In this document: positions 33,901 to 45,703 of the stretch, piece after piece
Position numbering within the stretch: position 1 is the stretch's first letter
How the letters are laid out: each line of letters starts with the position of its first letter
Assembly: GCF_030867145.1 (NCBI RefSeq)
Contig: NC_134426.1
Span: forward strand, 9,796,001-9,860,000
Length of the DNA stretch: 64,000 bases
Reading direction: 5' to 3'
Source: Opisthocomus hoazin
Taxonomy: Eukaryota > Chordata > Aves > Opisthocomiformes > Opisthocomidae
The notes under the pieces: generated by a model
What the model was told of the DNA's origin: nothing
The model's database searches: none
What the model saw: only the letters and a program-made list of their open reading frames with translations
Program-made: the position numbers and the translations under genes

Positions 33901-36900
33901 AGGTGTTTGGTCTTGGGCATCCGGCTCTCCTTGTTGGTGCTGTGGGTTTGCCTTTCCCGTAGGGAAGCTGGGGAGCTGCAAAAGGCTGCGTCAAAGTGCC
34001 TCTGTGCGTGTGGTGGGACCTGTGTGCATGAGAAAGATGCCGCCTTTTCCTTCTCCCTGTCCATGCAGCGCTGTAGGCTGTTTAATACCAGCTTTTGTGT
34101 ACAAATGGCAGGAAGAGCAGGCTTTTTGAGAGCCGGGGGCGTTGTCTTTTTCTTCCTGTTTCTTGAAGTTGCGCCTTCTGCTTTAGACACAGGCAGCCAC
34201 TCAAGCCAGAAGAGAGGAGATCTGCACCACTGACGCCTCCTGGAGAAAACTGCTGGAGCAGAGAGTGAGCGCTCTGGAATCGGAGCTGGAGAGAGCACAG
34301 AGCTTGCAGGAGAAGAGCGCACTGCAAATGGCACGTGCGCAGGTTGAACTTAAAAGTTGGGAGAAATGTTATCTGGTGGACCAGGAAATTAGAAGATGCT
34401 TTACAAAGACATTAAAAAAGTAAGTCCAAATGTCTTCTGTTTTTCCCCCACGTTATGGGAATACGACCCTCTTCTTCGTGGCTTTTCCACCCCACTTCCC
34501 TTTCTTGGATCTGGACAGCAGGATGCGTACGCTCAAGACGGCGTACTTCTCAGAAGAGCACGCCTTGGGCTCTCCCATTATGGAGGCCTGTTTGCCTTTC
34601 TCTTTACTGACCCTGAAGTAACACAACAAATCAGGCCTGTCTGCAGGACATTTTGGTTCTTTTTCTTCAAACAGTTTTTTGTAGCCGTCTCTCCTTGCTG
34701 CATGGTGGTGGAAAAGAGGAGCTTCATTTCTGCTGCTCTTCTGCTCCACCTTAGGATAGACGCACTTGGAAAGGCAGAGGGGACACAAGAGGAGCCTGTG
34801 AGGCAACAGGACTTTGTTCAGCTGCCGTTATGGCGGTGCATTGTCGGTTGGAGTTTACAGCAGGGGGAGGGAGGGAGCCTGCAGTCCCTACCACCTTCAA
34901 GGAAAGGTCCTACAAGGGAAGATATAAGACAGGTTGCTCAGAAGAGCCCGAGAAGCAGTACCTTTGGGTGTCTGGGAAGTTTGTGTGCATGAGTCCAACA
35001 GTGTAGCATCACCCTTGGGGAACACCTTTGTGCCACGATGAGTAACAGCCGTTCTTGCATGCTCCTGCCTTTTTCACAGGGCTAATGAGATGTTAGCAGA
35101 AGCCGTTGCTAAGAGGCCTCAGGAGCCGCGGTGCGGATGCTTCAGTGGCAAGGCAGAGAGTCTGGCCCAGACCAGGGCACAGAGCGGAAACCCATCGGGC
35201 TCAGGTAAGCAGCTCCAGATGTGGTTCTTCAGTGGTCAGGTGGGCTTGAAGAATTGAACCGATTTCAGGACCCTTGTTCCTCTGGAGTCTTGAGCTCCCA
35301 AAGCGCTGATTTGCTTTTGAGGCTTTGTCTGCATAAGGTGGGTGGGCACAGAAGGTGTTCTGGCAGGACAAATTCTACCTATGTCCACCTGGGAAGGATG
35401 GACCCGTGCTGTGCTGAGAGAATTCCTTGGTCTGGCTTCGATAGCGGAGCTTTGTCTGCTCAAAGACAGATGATCCTGTGCTTTGGTGGGGAGGAAGGCA
35501 GAAGCTGGTGCAAAACCTTGTGCTCCAGAAAAGCCCTCTGCTGAGCTTCCTGGGAAAACGGGGCACTTGAGGGCAAAGGGGCCTCAGGGCTCTGAAGTGT
35601 AAGCAGATGCCATTTGGGTGGGTTCATCTGTTGTGCGCGGTCGTGAAGATGAAACTGCATCTGCTGGGGATCCTCCCTGCACATACATCTCCTGCTCCTT
35701 GGCAAAAGCAGAATAAAGCCCAGGACGTGCCCTCGCAGGCCAACACCGCCTGACTGTGGCGCTTGCAACAGCAGCTATTAGAGGGGAACTCAATACTCCT
35801 GGAAGCTTGTCAGAATTGTTTGTCTGCCCCGATCCTCCCGTGCTTTCCCATGGCGTCCCTGCGTGAGCCCCCACAGCATGGGGCTCGGCAAGGCTCCACG
35901 GCTGGGGACAGCAGAGCCCTGGCAGCTGTCCCCCGCCTGCCTCCCCAGCGAGGGGGTCTCCGCGCTGCTGGAGGGGCCACGGTCGCCGTCCCGGCTCGGG
36001 GGAGGCCGGCTCGACCTGTGGGACTCTCCTCAGCGTGGGTGTGGGGGCCGGGGGTCAGGCCGGGGGCCGGCTAGGGGGGTCTGAGGGAGGCCCGGTGCCA
36101 GTCCCGGGCAGGGCGGGCGTCCCCGGGGGCTCTCCCTGGGGCCGGGGCAGCCGAGCCCTGCCCGGAGCTGCTCCATGCTGCGGGGCCGGGGGCCTGGGGC
36201 TCCGGCAGGGCAGGGGCTCCATGGAGAGCGGCCTGGAAGAGGGCCCGGGGCCTCGGCTGGGAGTGGACGGGGCAGCCGTGGCCTGGGCAGGGCACGGGGG
36301 ATGCTGGGAGCTGTAGTCCCTGGCCCAGGAGCATGCTGGGAGCTGCAGTCCCTTTCCTCCACCCCGGGGCATGCTGGGAGCTGCAGTCCCTCTCCCCATG
36401 CCCCAGGGCATGCTGGGAGATGCAGTGCCTCTCCCCATGCCCCAGGGCATGCTGGGAGCTGCAGTCCCTTTCCCCCACCCCGGGGCATGCTGGGAGCTGC
36501 AGTCCCTCTCCCCATGCCCCAGGGCATGCTGGGAGATGCAGTGCCTCTCCCCATGCCCCAGGGCATGCTGGGAGCTGCAGTCCCTCCCTGGGCACTGAGC
36601 GCCCCGTCATGATGCCGGGGGATGGCCCGTCCTCTGTCCCTGCCCGCAGGGACACTGCGCTGGGCTGACCTTGGCTGGGAAGAGAGCCTCGACTCAGGGA
36701 CACTGATTCAGTGGAGGAAAAGAAGGTTATCAGGAGTAGTCAGCATGGATTCACCAAGGGGAAATCATGCCTGACCAATCTGATAACTTTTTACGATGGC
36801 ATGACTGGATGGGTAGATGAGGAGAGAGCCGTGGATGTTGTCTACCTAGACTTCAGCAAGACTTTCGACACGGTCTCCCAGAACATCCTCTTAGGGTAGC

Positions 36901-39900
36901 TAAGGAAGTGTGGGCTGGATGAGTGGTCGGTGAGGTGGATTGGGAACTGGCTGAACGGCAGAACTCAGAGGGTTGTCATCAGCAGTGCTGAGTCTAGTTG
37001 GAGGCCGGTCACTAGTGGTGTCCCCCAGGGGTCAGTACTGGGCCCAGTCTTGTTTAACTTCTTCATCAATGACCTGGATGAAGAGTTAGAGTGTACCCTC
37101 AGCAAGTTTGCTGATGACACCAAACTGGGAGGAGTGATGGATACACCGTCAGGCTGTGCTGCCATTAAGCGTGACCTGGACAGGCTGGAAAGCTGGGCAG
37201 AGAGGAACCTGATAAGGTTCAACAAGGGCAAATGCAGGGTCCTGCACCTGGGGAGGAACAACCCCAGGCACCAGTACAGGCTTGGGGCTGAGCTGCTGGA
37301 GAGCATCTCTGTGGAGAGGGACCTAGGTGGCCTGGTGGACGACAGGTTGACCATGAGCCAGCAGTGTGCCCTGGCTGCCAAGAAGGCCAATGGTCTCCTG
37401 GGGTGTATTAGGAGGAGTGTGGCCAGCAGGTCCAGGGAGGTTCTCCTTCCCACCTACACTGCCCTAGTGAGGCCCCATCTGCAGTGCTGTGTCCAGTTGA
37501 AGATAGATGAGGAGCTACTGGAGAGAGTCCAGCGGAGGGCTACGAGGATGATGAGGGGACTGGAGCTTCTCTCCTACTAGGAGAGGCTGAGAGAGCTGGG
37601 CTTGTTCAGCCTGAAGAAGAGAAGGCTGCGAGGGGACCTTAGAAATGCCTCTAAGTATCTGCAGGGTGGGTGTCAGGAGGACGTGGCCAGACTCTTTCCA
37701 GTGGTGCCCAGCGACAGGACAAGGGGCAACGCGCACAAACTGAAGCAGAGGAATTTCCGTCTGAACATGAGGAAGAACTTCTTCCCTCTGAGGGTGACGG
37801 AGTCCTGGAACAGGCTGCCCAGGGAGGCTGTGGAGTCTCCTTCTCTGGAGATATTCAAGACCTGCCTGGACGCAGTCCTGTGCAGCCTGGTCTAGGTGAC
37901 CCTTCTTCGGCAGAGGGGTTGGACTAGATGATCCACAGAGGTCCCTTCCAAACCTGAACACAGCAAAACTCTGTTATCCTTGTAGAACCGGCCCCGTGCT
38001 CAGCCCTGCAAGCGCCCGAGCACCGGGAGGAAGGGGTGAGCGAGCGGAGAGCGAGCGCCAAGTCACAGTGTCAACATGCAGAGAAGATCCAGAATTTTAG
38101 CAAGGCTTTCTGCAGCGGTAAACAGGCTCTTCAGCAAAATGAACGCTTCGGTAGGAGGCATTCCTTGCCTTTTATTTTAAATAACAAAACTGAAAATCCA
38201 ATATCAAAATCCTTGTTTGAAATAGAGGTTTGGGGTTGTGTTTTTGGTTTCTTTGCCAGATTGGGACCAAGAAAGAAGGTATGTTGTTATTTTTGTTAGA
38301 ATAATAGTCAAATTTAAGCTGAAATTTCCTGTGCCCAGCATGAAGCTGAAAAGGAAAAAATCTTTGTTCACCTTTTCTATAAGGAAAACTGTCTTCTTGC
38401 TAGTTCTGCTTAGGATGAGGATACCAGTGTATATGCGGACAAATTTCTGTCAGTCTGCTCCTAATACATCTTTTCCTATTTCTTGCACTCGAAATACGGG
38501 ATAGTCTGCATTAACTGGTGTGATGGTTGCAGATGTTTGTTGATTCAGGCTTGGAGGGTTGGTATACAACCACAATTTTTACTGTACTGGCCATTTCGTA
38601 AACATAGGTGCTAGCACAGCACTGATACATGAACTGTGACTGTGTTTTGGCTTGCAGCAAATTATGAAATTTGTGATGAAAATCAGAAATATGGCTGTTT
38701 GGGCTTTTGAAAACTTACCCTAGCTGTTTGTGAAACCCATACCTAAATATCCGAGGTGAGGCATTTTCCATATTCTAGAGGTAAACTGAGTCTCTGGAAT
38801 AACTATGGAGGGACCGCTGTAATAAACAGAGCACTGCTATTGAGCCTGGATCTCCAGAAACATAAACCTCTACCATTTGAATAAGAGAAGATGTTCCCAT
38901 ACGTCTGGGGAACTCCTCTCTCTGCTGTCGCACACGTACACCTGTGCATAAGGGCAGTGCAATTTTGGAACCCTTATTCCTGTGAACCCTTATTCCTCTC
39001 TGAGCTTGGTGGAGGTCAAAGTCCAGACCAGGGCTGGTGACCAGGTGTTTTTCCTGTTCTGTACAGACAAAATTGAGTTACAGAAGGCCATGGAGCACAA
39101 CAGCAGACTGGACAAGGAAATCCTGGCCCTGCAAGCATGGGTCCAAGCACCTGACTTGGAAAGGAAAGCATTCCTTGATTTGGTGAGTAGCCATCTCCCG
39201 CTGCCGGGTCTCCTGCGGCACCGAGGAGCCTTTGCGTGGCCGACAGCCCCGGGCTGGCTCTGGACATTCCACCTCGCTCCTTCACCTGCCTCGCCGCTCT
39301 GATTTCCCCTCTCTTTTTCTGCAGCAAGTCTTTCCAGAGCTGCGGTTCTGACGTTGTGTGACTCATGGAGTAATAGACTTTGGGAAATGGGCAGAATAAT
39401 TATCCAAAGAGTGCTTTAAGGCAGCTGCTGTTACTGCAGCCCTGAAAAAAGGTGGCTCTCAGAGCATCCTCTGGTGCAGGAAGGGTTCGATGCCTCGCCA
39501 AACGGAGGGGGCTGCGCGGGCTCACACTGCGTATGTGCTTTAGGGCTTGCCGCAGAGTCCTGAAAGACACGAGCAGGATCGGCTCGGTGCTTGCTGTTAC
39601 TGGCCAACGTCTGCACACATTTAAGCGAGCAAACAGAGTACACAACATTCCTATCTTTTCCTAGGGACTGTTATTAAAGACAACAAATAAGTTAGTCTAA
39701 ACCCCAATACCTAGCCATTTTTAAACAATTTTTAATTTATGCTTATGTTTTGATACTTCTCTACCTCTTTGGCTTTTTATTGTGGCTGCGTTGATTTGCT
39801 CAGTAGCAGATAAACTTATTCCTTTTCTTTTTGTGTTGGCTTTCTTAAGTGACTGTCATTACCGTTAATGTTTGACGTAATGAATTTAGGATTCTCTAAA

Positions 39901-41993
39901 TGCAGTAGTCTTTATCAACAAGATAGTTCCTTACCGAGATTGCCAACAGTGAATGAACACAACAGTCTGTTTCCCATTAAAAAGTGCCATTTGGCACAAA
40001 TTTGGTGTCTGTTCTTAACTCCAATTCTTTATATCAGTCCTTCAGCAGCCTGTAATTGATTGCCGGCAGCCTATAATTACGTATGCTGCCCCAGCACAGA
40101 TAGCTCAGCAGATGTCTTGCTGGTCTCTCAGATCAAAATGAGTATTTTTAAATCAATAGAAGTACCTCTGACAGTACCATGCCCGTCTCTTTATGATAAT
40201 ATTGAAAACTTACTTTCTTTAATATAATTTATTCACATTTGAGGATTTAAAAATTTGAGTATGTAGTTCTGTTCCTTCCGTTGAAAGAAGTTGCTGGTTC
40301 TTCCTTAGCATAGCATCTAAGCGCGTCTGTAATCTCAAAGCTTGTATTTGCAGGACAGTCTGTTTCTGGGTCTGCAAAAACATTATGTAATTTAGTTCGT
40401 ACTGCTCAGTTTACTTTTTTTTTAATTTCAGATAACATTGTATTTGCTTTAGCACACTGCTTCTTTCGGTCGCTATGTATACATACACTTTTGTGTGTAT
40501 ACCTATGTTTTTATTACATATAAAGAGAGACATAGACACAAAAAATTTGCAGGGAAGTGTAAGATATTGTTTTCTCTGTACAGAAAAAAAATGCAGGCAG
40601 AGTGAGACTGCTTCCAATCAACCACGTTGTTAAGCTAAAAGCAAATTACCTTTATTCCTTAGGAATGAGGTTTAACTGTTGGCACAGAAGTTAGAAACCC
40701 ACCATTTTTAGTATGTAGAAGCTGAAACTGTACTTTGTTAGGAGACACAGAAGTTCTGCATCCTGAGGTCTTTTTGCTGCCGGTGAGTTCCGGACAGCAG
40801 GGTGAGGAGCAGGCTGGACAGCTGGCTCTGGCTTGGTGGTGTGTGGGAGACCGACCCCATCCCTGCCATGTGCTCCACCAGTTGGTGTACTGAGCCTTAA
40901 CCCTGCAGGATTCGGCATCTGCGTGGCATGAGCGGGCTCTCCAGGTGCCTGTGGGTGTGGGTGGAGGCATAGCACGAGGCTGAAGAAAGGAAAAATGCAT
41001 GCTGAGAAGGTGGCCTGTGAACGCTTTGCGAGGGCTGGTAGCTTCAGAGACTAGCAGTGCTGCTAAATCTGTGAAAAATGATAAAGTGGGGACGGCAGTG
41101 TTCTGCTGAACCCATGCGAGGTCCGTGGCATCGACTGTGTGAGGCTCAGCTGGCACCTATGGGTGCTGCTGGCCACGCTTGAAGAGCACGGGATGGTACC
41201 TGCATCTGGTGAAGGTGAGCACCCTCTGGGGGGCTTCACCAATACCCGGCCAGAAGTCACTGCGGTACGACCCCGTGCTTGTGAGTCGATGGCTGGGCTT
41301 TGCTTCCCGGCTGCTGCTCCAACTGGTAGCCAAGAGCGAGTGTGAGTGAGTGTGTGAGTGAGTGAGTGAGTGTGTGACGTGAACAGTTACCTGCTAATAA
41401 CAGTATTCTATTGATCCCATCGATAACAGCAAAGGCCAAAAGGCATCCTCAGAAACAGTGATTGTCTACCCCTCTGCACCCAGTCCTGTTCGGTAAAAGG
41501 GAAAGTACGACATGTGCGTGATCAGTAATTGAAATAAATGGAGAAAAATCGCTTACCCTTGAACATAACAGCGTTCCCCCTTTTACTGCTTTTAGCTCTC
41601 TTAATAGTCTGAGGCCGCAAGGTTGGAGCAGCCGCATGATCTCAACCGATCCCTCAAGCTGAGTGGTTAATATTAATAAATCTGCGGCGTATCTACAGCG
41701 AATTTGAGGGGAATCTTAATTCTCTAAGACAGCAAGATGAACCTTCACCAAAAATACAAGCAAATGTTTTCCTTTTGAAGGATGAACAGCTCAAAGAGGA
41801 GATCTCCGAGTATCAGAAGAGCGAGAAGCAAGGACTCCTGTTGCCTGCGCCAGCCGAGACCGAAGAAGTCGCAGCGTGTGTGGAGTCCTGGCTGGACGAG
41901 AGGGGACACAGTTTGCTGCTGTTGAGCAACCCAGGCTTGGTAATGGAGACAGACCTTGAAAGCAGCGAACACGGAACACTGCTACAGAAGTAG
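30776..41993 (+). CDS. ANKRD26-like coiled-coil protein, downstream copy
   Basis: Ten exons join without a stop or phase conflict: 30,776-30,978; 31,145-31,299; 31,741-31,829; 32,066-32,545; 33,042-33,194; 33,613-33,831; 34,187-34,419; 35,080-35,204; 39,067-39,182; 41,781-41,993. The first three are less certain. The coiled-coil exons follow the order of the ANKRD26 C-terminal half: [48 protein letters not shown], then [13 protein letters not shown]. No ankyrin repeats are present, so this is a short, coiled-coil-only paralogue, as in CCDC144-type genes. The final exon runs into the LTR of provirus X (TAG at 41,991). Function is not established. Confidence 0.6.
31145..31299 (+). CDS. ANKRD26-like (copy B) exon, tentative
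   Basis: The acceptor is ctgtctttccag|GCCCAG and the donor is GAGCAG|gtagga. The frame that joins both neighbours (phase 2 in, 1 out) is open but of low complexity (Arg/Ala/Gly-rich). Confidence 0.4.
31741..31829 (+). CDS. ANKRD26-like (copy B) acidic exon
   Basis: The acceptor is ttttaatgtag|ATGAGC and the donor is GGAGAG|gtatgt; phase 1 to 0. An acidic [14 protein letters not shown] stretch. Confidence 0.55.
32066..32545 (+). CDS. ANKRD26-like (copy B) main coiled-coil exon
   Basis: The acceptor is ctttgagcag|ACAGGA and the donor is CATAAG|gtgagc; 160 codons, phase 0 to 0. After about 50 non-helical residues comes a long coiled coil with [19 protein letters not shown] and [15 protein letters not shown], both close to human ANKRD26 from memory. 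Confidence 0.75.
33042..33194 (+). CDS. ANKRD26-like (copy B) exon
   Basis: The acceptor is tgtttccctag|AGAACA and the donor is GCCAAG|gtatgc; 51 codons, phase 0 to 0 ([14 protein letters not shown]...). The ANKRD26 segment expected between this exon and the previous one is not found, so the paralogue looks shortened. Confidence 0.7.
33613..33831 (+). CDS. ANKRD26-like (copy B) exon
   Basis: The acceptor is tccctgcatccag|ATGTGT and the donor is TTGCAG|gtcagt; 73 codons, phase 0 to 0. The first 28 residues are family-like ([17 protein letters not shown]); the rest is Ala/Gln-rich. An inverted relic of this exon sits at 20,483-20,575. Confidence 0.65.
34187..34419 (+). CDS. ANKRD26-like (copy B) exon spanning the duplication edge
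   Basis: The acceptor is ctgctttag|ACACAG and the donor is AAAAAA|gtaagt; phase 0 to 2. The helix [18 protein letters not shown] corresponds to RIKDLESELSK in ANKRD26. Base 34,387 matches window base 1. Confidence 0.75.
35080..35204 (+). CDS. ANKRD26-like (copy B) exon
   Basis: Duplicate of 694-818 with the same splice sites and phases and a few substitutions. Confidence 0.7.
36301..36586 (+). repeat. Tandem array of eight ZNF143/Staf-like units (copy B)
   Basis: Cores start at 36,301, 36,333, 36,371, 36,410, 36,449, 36,487, 36,526 and 36,565. Two alternating variants (GGGAGCTGCAG and GGGAGATGCAG) suggest expansion by duplication of a block of about two to three units. The four extra units account for the 160-bp offset change against copy A. 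Confidence 0.8.
36696..37961 (+). mobile_element. CR1 LINE, 3' part of ORF2 plus 3' end (copy B)
   Basis: Duplicate of 2,150-3,415. The metal-binding box reads FADD here, the usual form. The in-frame stop near 36,896 and the one near 37,579 are shared with copy A, so the element was already dead when duplicated. Confidence 0.9.
39067..39182 (+). CDS. ANKRD26-like (copy B) coiled-coil exon
   Basis: Duplicate of 4,522-4,637; the peptide is unchanged as far as I can read. Confidence 0.7.
41781..41993 (+). CDS. Host-LTR hybrid terminal exon (copy B)
   Basis: Duplicate of 7,231-7,443. The frame crosses the LTR boundary at 41,879 and stops at TAG 41,991-41,993. The LTR-coded tail differs from copy A at a few residues without gaining a stop. 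Confidence 0.5.
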   Translation, partial: DEQLKEEISEYQKSEKQGLLLPAPAETEEVAACVESWLDERGHSLLLLSNPGLVMETDLESSEHGTLLQK

Positions 41994-42246
41994 AGTGGCA
42001 AACACGGAACACTGGAGCAGGGGGACTGCCACGTTGTTGCTTCCTGCCTTATCATCACTTCCGCATCGAGATGCAGCTCTGCACCAATCACAGCGAGTTG
42101 TAGCTATTTTGACTATATATGGTGAAGATAACTAACCAATCAGAGGCTGTAACTGCTTTGCTATATAAACCTTGTTTTGCTGACTAATAAAGGAGAACGA
42201 CCATACTCACATTGAGATTTCATTGTTACTCCGGGTCCGTCTCCCA
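41879..42246 (+). mobile_element. 5' LTR of provirus X (copy B)
   Basis: Same boundaries, TATATAAA and AATAAA as in copy A, and the same host flank (cgcagcgtg) on the left. Confidence 0.85.
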
Positions 42247-43081
42247 CTCCAACAACTGGTAGCAGAGGATGGTTTAGTTTCCTGCGGCAAAAAATTATTC
42301 ATCTTCCTGCAGAATCTCCGAGTCTGAGGTAAGCAGCTAGAGGAGGGGAGTGGGAAAACAACGGCTGGGAGTGGTGCTGCCTGGGTGCAGCGTCGCAGGG
42401 CAGACACGGACGGCCGCCTCCCAGGGAGTAAACGAGCCCCACTGGTGCTGCCTGGCGCAGCTAAAATTGAACGTGGAGGCCGGGGTCGCAAGCATGGAGA
42501 TAGAGGCTGCGGCAACGTTGCTCGTCGGTATGCTCTCTAAGAGAGGAATAGACGCAACGGCAAAGCAACTCGTGAAGTTGATTGGGCCGGGGAGGAGATG
42601 GGATCCACACTGATATAGGAAGAGTCAGCAGTGGTTAAGCTCCTCCAAAACATTCTCTCCGTGAGAGGGTTACAATATGACTCAGCTACCTTGAAGTTTC
42701 TGTTGCTGTTGCACGGAGAAAGGACTTAAGCCGTTACTTCTGCTTTCGCTACATTAACACCCGAGGGAGGGACCTGCTTGGCAACAACTCTGCTGTTTCA
42801 GGGTCCTAGCCTCCCTATGCCACCTGTGAAAGCAGAAGGGGGTCCGAGTCAGCAGCCCTTGGAGGCAGGGAAACCTGCGGTCCAGGAAAAGTAGTACGCG
42901 CGGCGAGACACACTGACACAGGGGTTTCCACCCCCACCACCACAGTCACCACCACAGCCACCGTACCGCGGAGAGGTATTTGCTGAGGCGCCACCACCCG
43001 CAGGTCGGCCGGGCGCCGCCACTGCCCCTTCCAATCGTCCCACATCCCCAAATCGTGTACCGCGGTATCCTCCACTTCCTC

Positions 43082-43084
<3 letters not shown>

Positions 43085-43113
<29 letters not shown>
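43085..43113 (+). repeat. 29-base poly-A run replacing gag sequence
   Basis: Copy A has about 540 bp of gag (8,531-9,070) where copy B has only this A run. Runs of 12 C (43,194-43,205) and 18 C (43,763-43,780) follow nearby, also absent from copy A. Confidence 0.8.
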
Positions 43114-43115
<2 letters not shown>

Positions 43116-44863
43116 GGCCAGAGTCATTCAGAAAAGTCCTTTTGTTGCAAATGTACCACCTGAAGAAAGCCGTGAGCAGGGACTGGGTCTTTTCCCCCCC
43201 CCCCCGGCTCGCTGGAGGATGGGATAGTCACCTAGAAAGGAGCGAAAGCTCCATCAAAAAACTTTTACAGTGAACTTTGAAAGAACAAAGTCTTGCAGTT
43301 TAAAATCCCTGAGAAAATCATTACTTGGAAATCAGTGCATACAGCTTTAAATGCTCTAAAACTTACAGAGACTATCTTAGAAGCAGCTGCTACTCCTCCA
43401 CTGTTATCTCACAAGCAAGGACAGAGTGCAGTCTGTTGAAATTTAACCCTACATACGACGAAATTCCTACCGAACATGAGAAATGCGGGAAGTAAATCTG
43501 CCAGAACCTGATGATCCTTTGAATCCAGAGAAATGGGAAGTGGGGTGTAAAAATCCGGCATCCCAAAAGTGCACGACAGGGTCTCTCGACAGCAATTGGC
43601 ATACCCGACCTGAGATCAAAACGAGGTGAATTCCAACATAAAACTGCACGGTCCCTCAGATGCTGTACAGCCGCCGCGCCAGCAGTCACCGCATCGAACG
43701 GGTCAGCAAACCTTACACCTGGTGGGGCACATGGCTTCCCCCGGGCAACCGGCGGCACAGTTCCCCCCCCCCCCCCCCCCTTTTTCCCACCCCCCCCTTT
43801 CCCTCAATCCCAGCGCGCCGGCCCATTCCGGCCAGCCCAGAAGCGGCGTGGCAAGAACCATCTTTCTGACATTCAAGGACTTGGTTACAAAAAAATGTAT
43901 ACAATTCAATTACTGCAGTAGAATTCCTTGTGAACAAACAGCTGGACTTTATTATCTTTCCAAGGTTCAGATGGTCTATCTAGATTATGTTATTCACTCT
44001 GTTGAAAGGTGAAAATATTGACATTACGACTGAAGAGTTGTCCCCTCTATTTGTCAAAAAGGACTCAGATTTATTATTTTCCTGAAGATCAATGACAAAA
44101 GCAAAAACTGTTTTACAAAAGATTTCAGATAGAATTGCAATTGACTTTACCTTCAGAATTAATGTCAAATTGCCAACAAATTTGTATATCATTTATGAAG
44201 GTTTTGTTTTACAGCCTTACCCTCTTTTCGATCAGTGGTGTGTTAACACGCAGAAGTTGAAGACTCTGGAATGAATCTTTTTGTCTCATACGCCCATGAA
44301 AACATTGACTTCAAAGGTACACATCGTAGTGTCCTTAATAGCACAAGGTTGGAATCACTGTCAGCAAGTTGATACTATTTGCCTGCTGCTGGCTAAAGAT
44401 GAGTTTGTGGCTTTAAACAGTGAATCCTTATCACTGCAAGCCGCTCTAGCTGATTATTTAAATAACATACGTTATACCCTTCCACAACATAAGATGTTAC
44501 ATTCCCTCTCTCAAATTTCATTGCAGCAAAAAAAACAATGTGTTTCTGTTCCTATTAAAGGAGCATGAACAGTGTTTTGGAAACAAACAAATTCATCAGA
44601 TTAACAATCATCTATTTCAGTCGTTGAAGGATCCACACAAATTTTTAAGCTATCAGCGGCCTTGCACATCTTTGGATTGTTTTCGACTGAACCACTCAGT
44701 GTTGTCACAGATTCTGCATATGTTGTGAATATTGTTCAACGCATTGCAGATGCAATTGCTATTGAAATTAGAAAATCGTGTACGTGTATATTTTATAATG
44801 CATATATAGTTACATACTACTCTACTAAAACCAATAACTAAAGAAAAAGTTGTAGCAGATCAA

Positions 44864-45703
44864 TTGACAATGGCAGCAGTACTGCCACACAGTTTCAAGC
44901 AAGCCCGATTATCTCGTGACTTCTTTCATCGAAATGCTTCTTCCTTGCATAAACAATTTGCTTTGCCCCAGGGGCAAGCCACAGAAATTGTTCGTGCATG
45001 CCCTGATTGTCAATGTATTACACCCGTACCATCGTGTGCAGGAGGGAACCCTCGTGGTTTACGAGCTGATGAATTGTGGCAAAGTGATGTTACACATATA
45101 TCAACATTTGGTCGACTGCATTGTGTACATGTTAATGTGGATACTTTCTCAGGATTTCTGGTAGCCACGGCACATACGGGAGAAAAGGAACGTTTCACGG
45201 ACAATTTCTGTTTTCCTACAGGACTGGAGTATACAACATGTTACAGGTATACAACATTCTTCTACTGCACAAGCCATTGTCGAAAGTGTCCACGGGACCC
45301 TCAAAGCTATGCTAAATAAACAAAAAAGGGGGAATCCTATAGGCAGTGTTACCCCACAGGAATAGTTAATGTACTTAATTTTTAAAATCGTTCTGATGAT
45401 CAATTATTTACAATAGCAGCTGACCGTCAATTCGGGATGGTCCCTCCGTTTGTGGTTCGACCAAAAGTATGGTATAAAGAATTTGGGGAATCACAATGGA
45501 CAAGTCCTGTAGAACTAATGACATGGGGAAGAGGGTATGCGTGTGTTCTTCTTTCAACAGGCCCTCGATGGTTACCTGCAAAATATGTGAAGCTATATCA
45601 TGAGCTGAAAGAATGTAACACAGAATCCGATGCCAGAGGTGACCACGCTCACTCTCAGGGAGCAACCTCTGACATGGAAGCAGAAGAGATCCACTCTGGA
45701 TGA
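44864..45703 (+). pseudogene. Integrase remnant (copy B)
   Basis: Duplicate of the copy A integrase. The zinc-binding residues and first core Asp are present, and the third core acid is Glu here (AIVESVH) where copy A has Lys. A frameshift and a deletion near 45,360 separate the core from the C-terminal domain. Confidence 0.75.
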
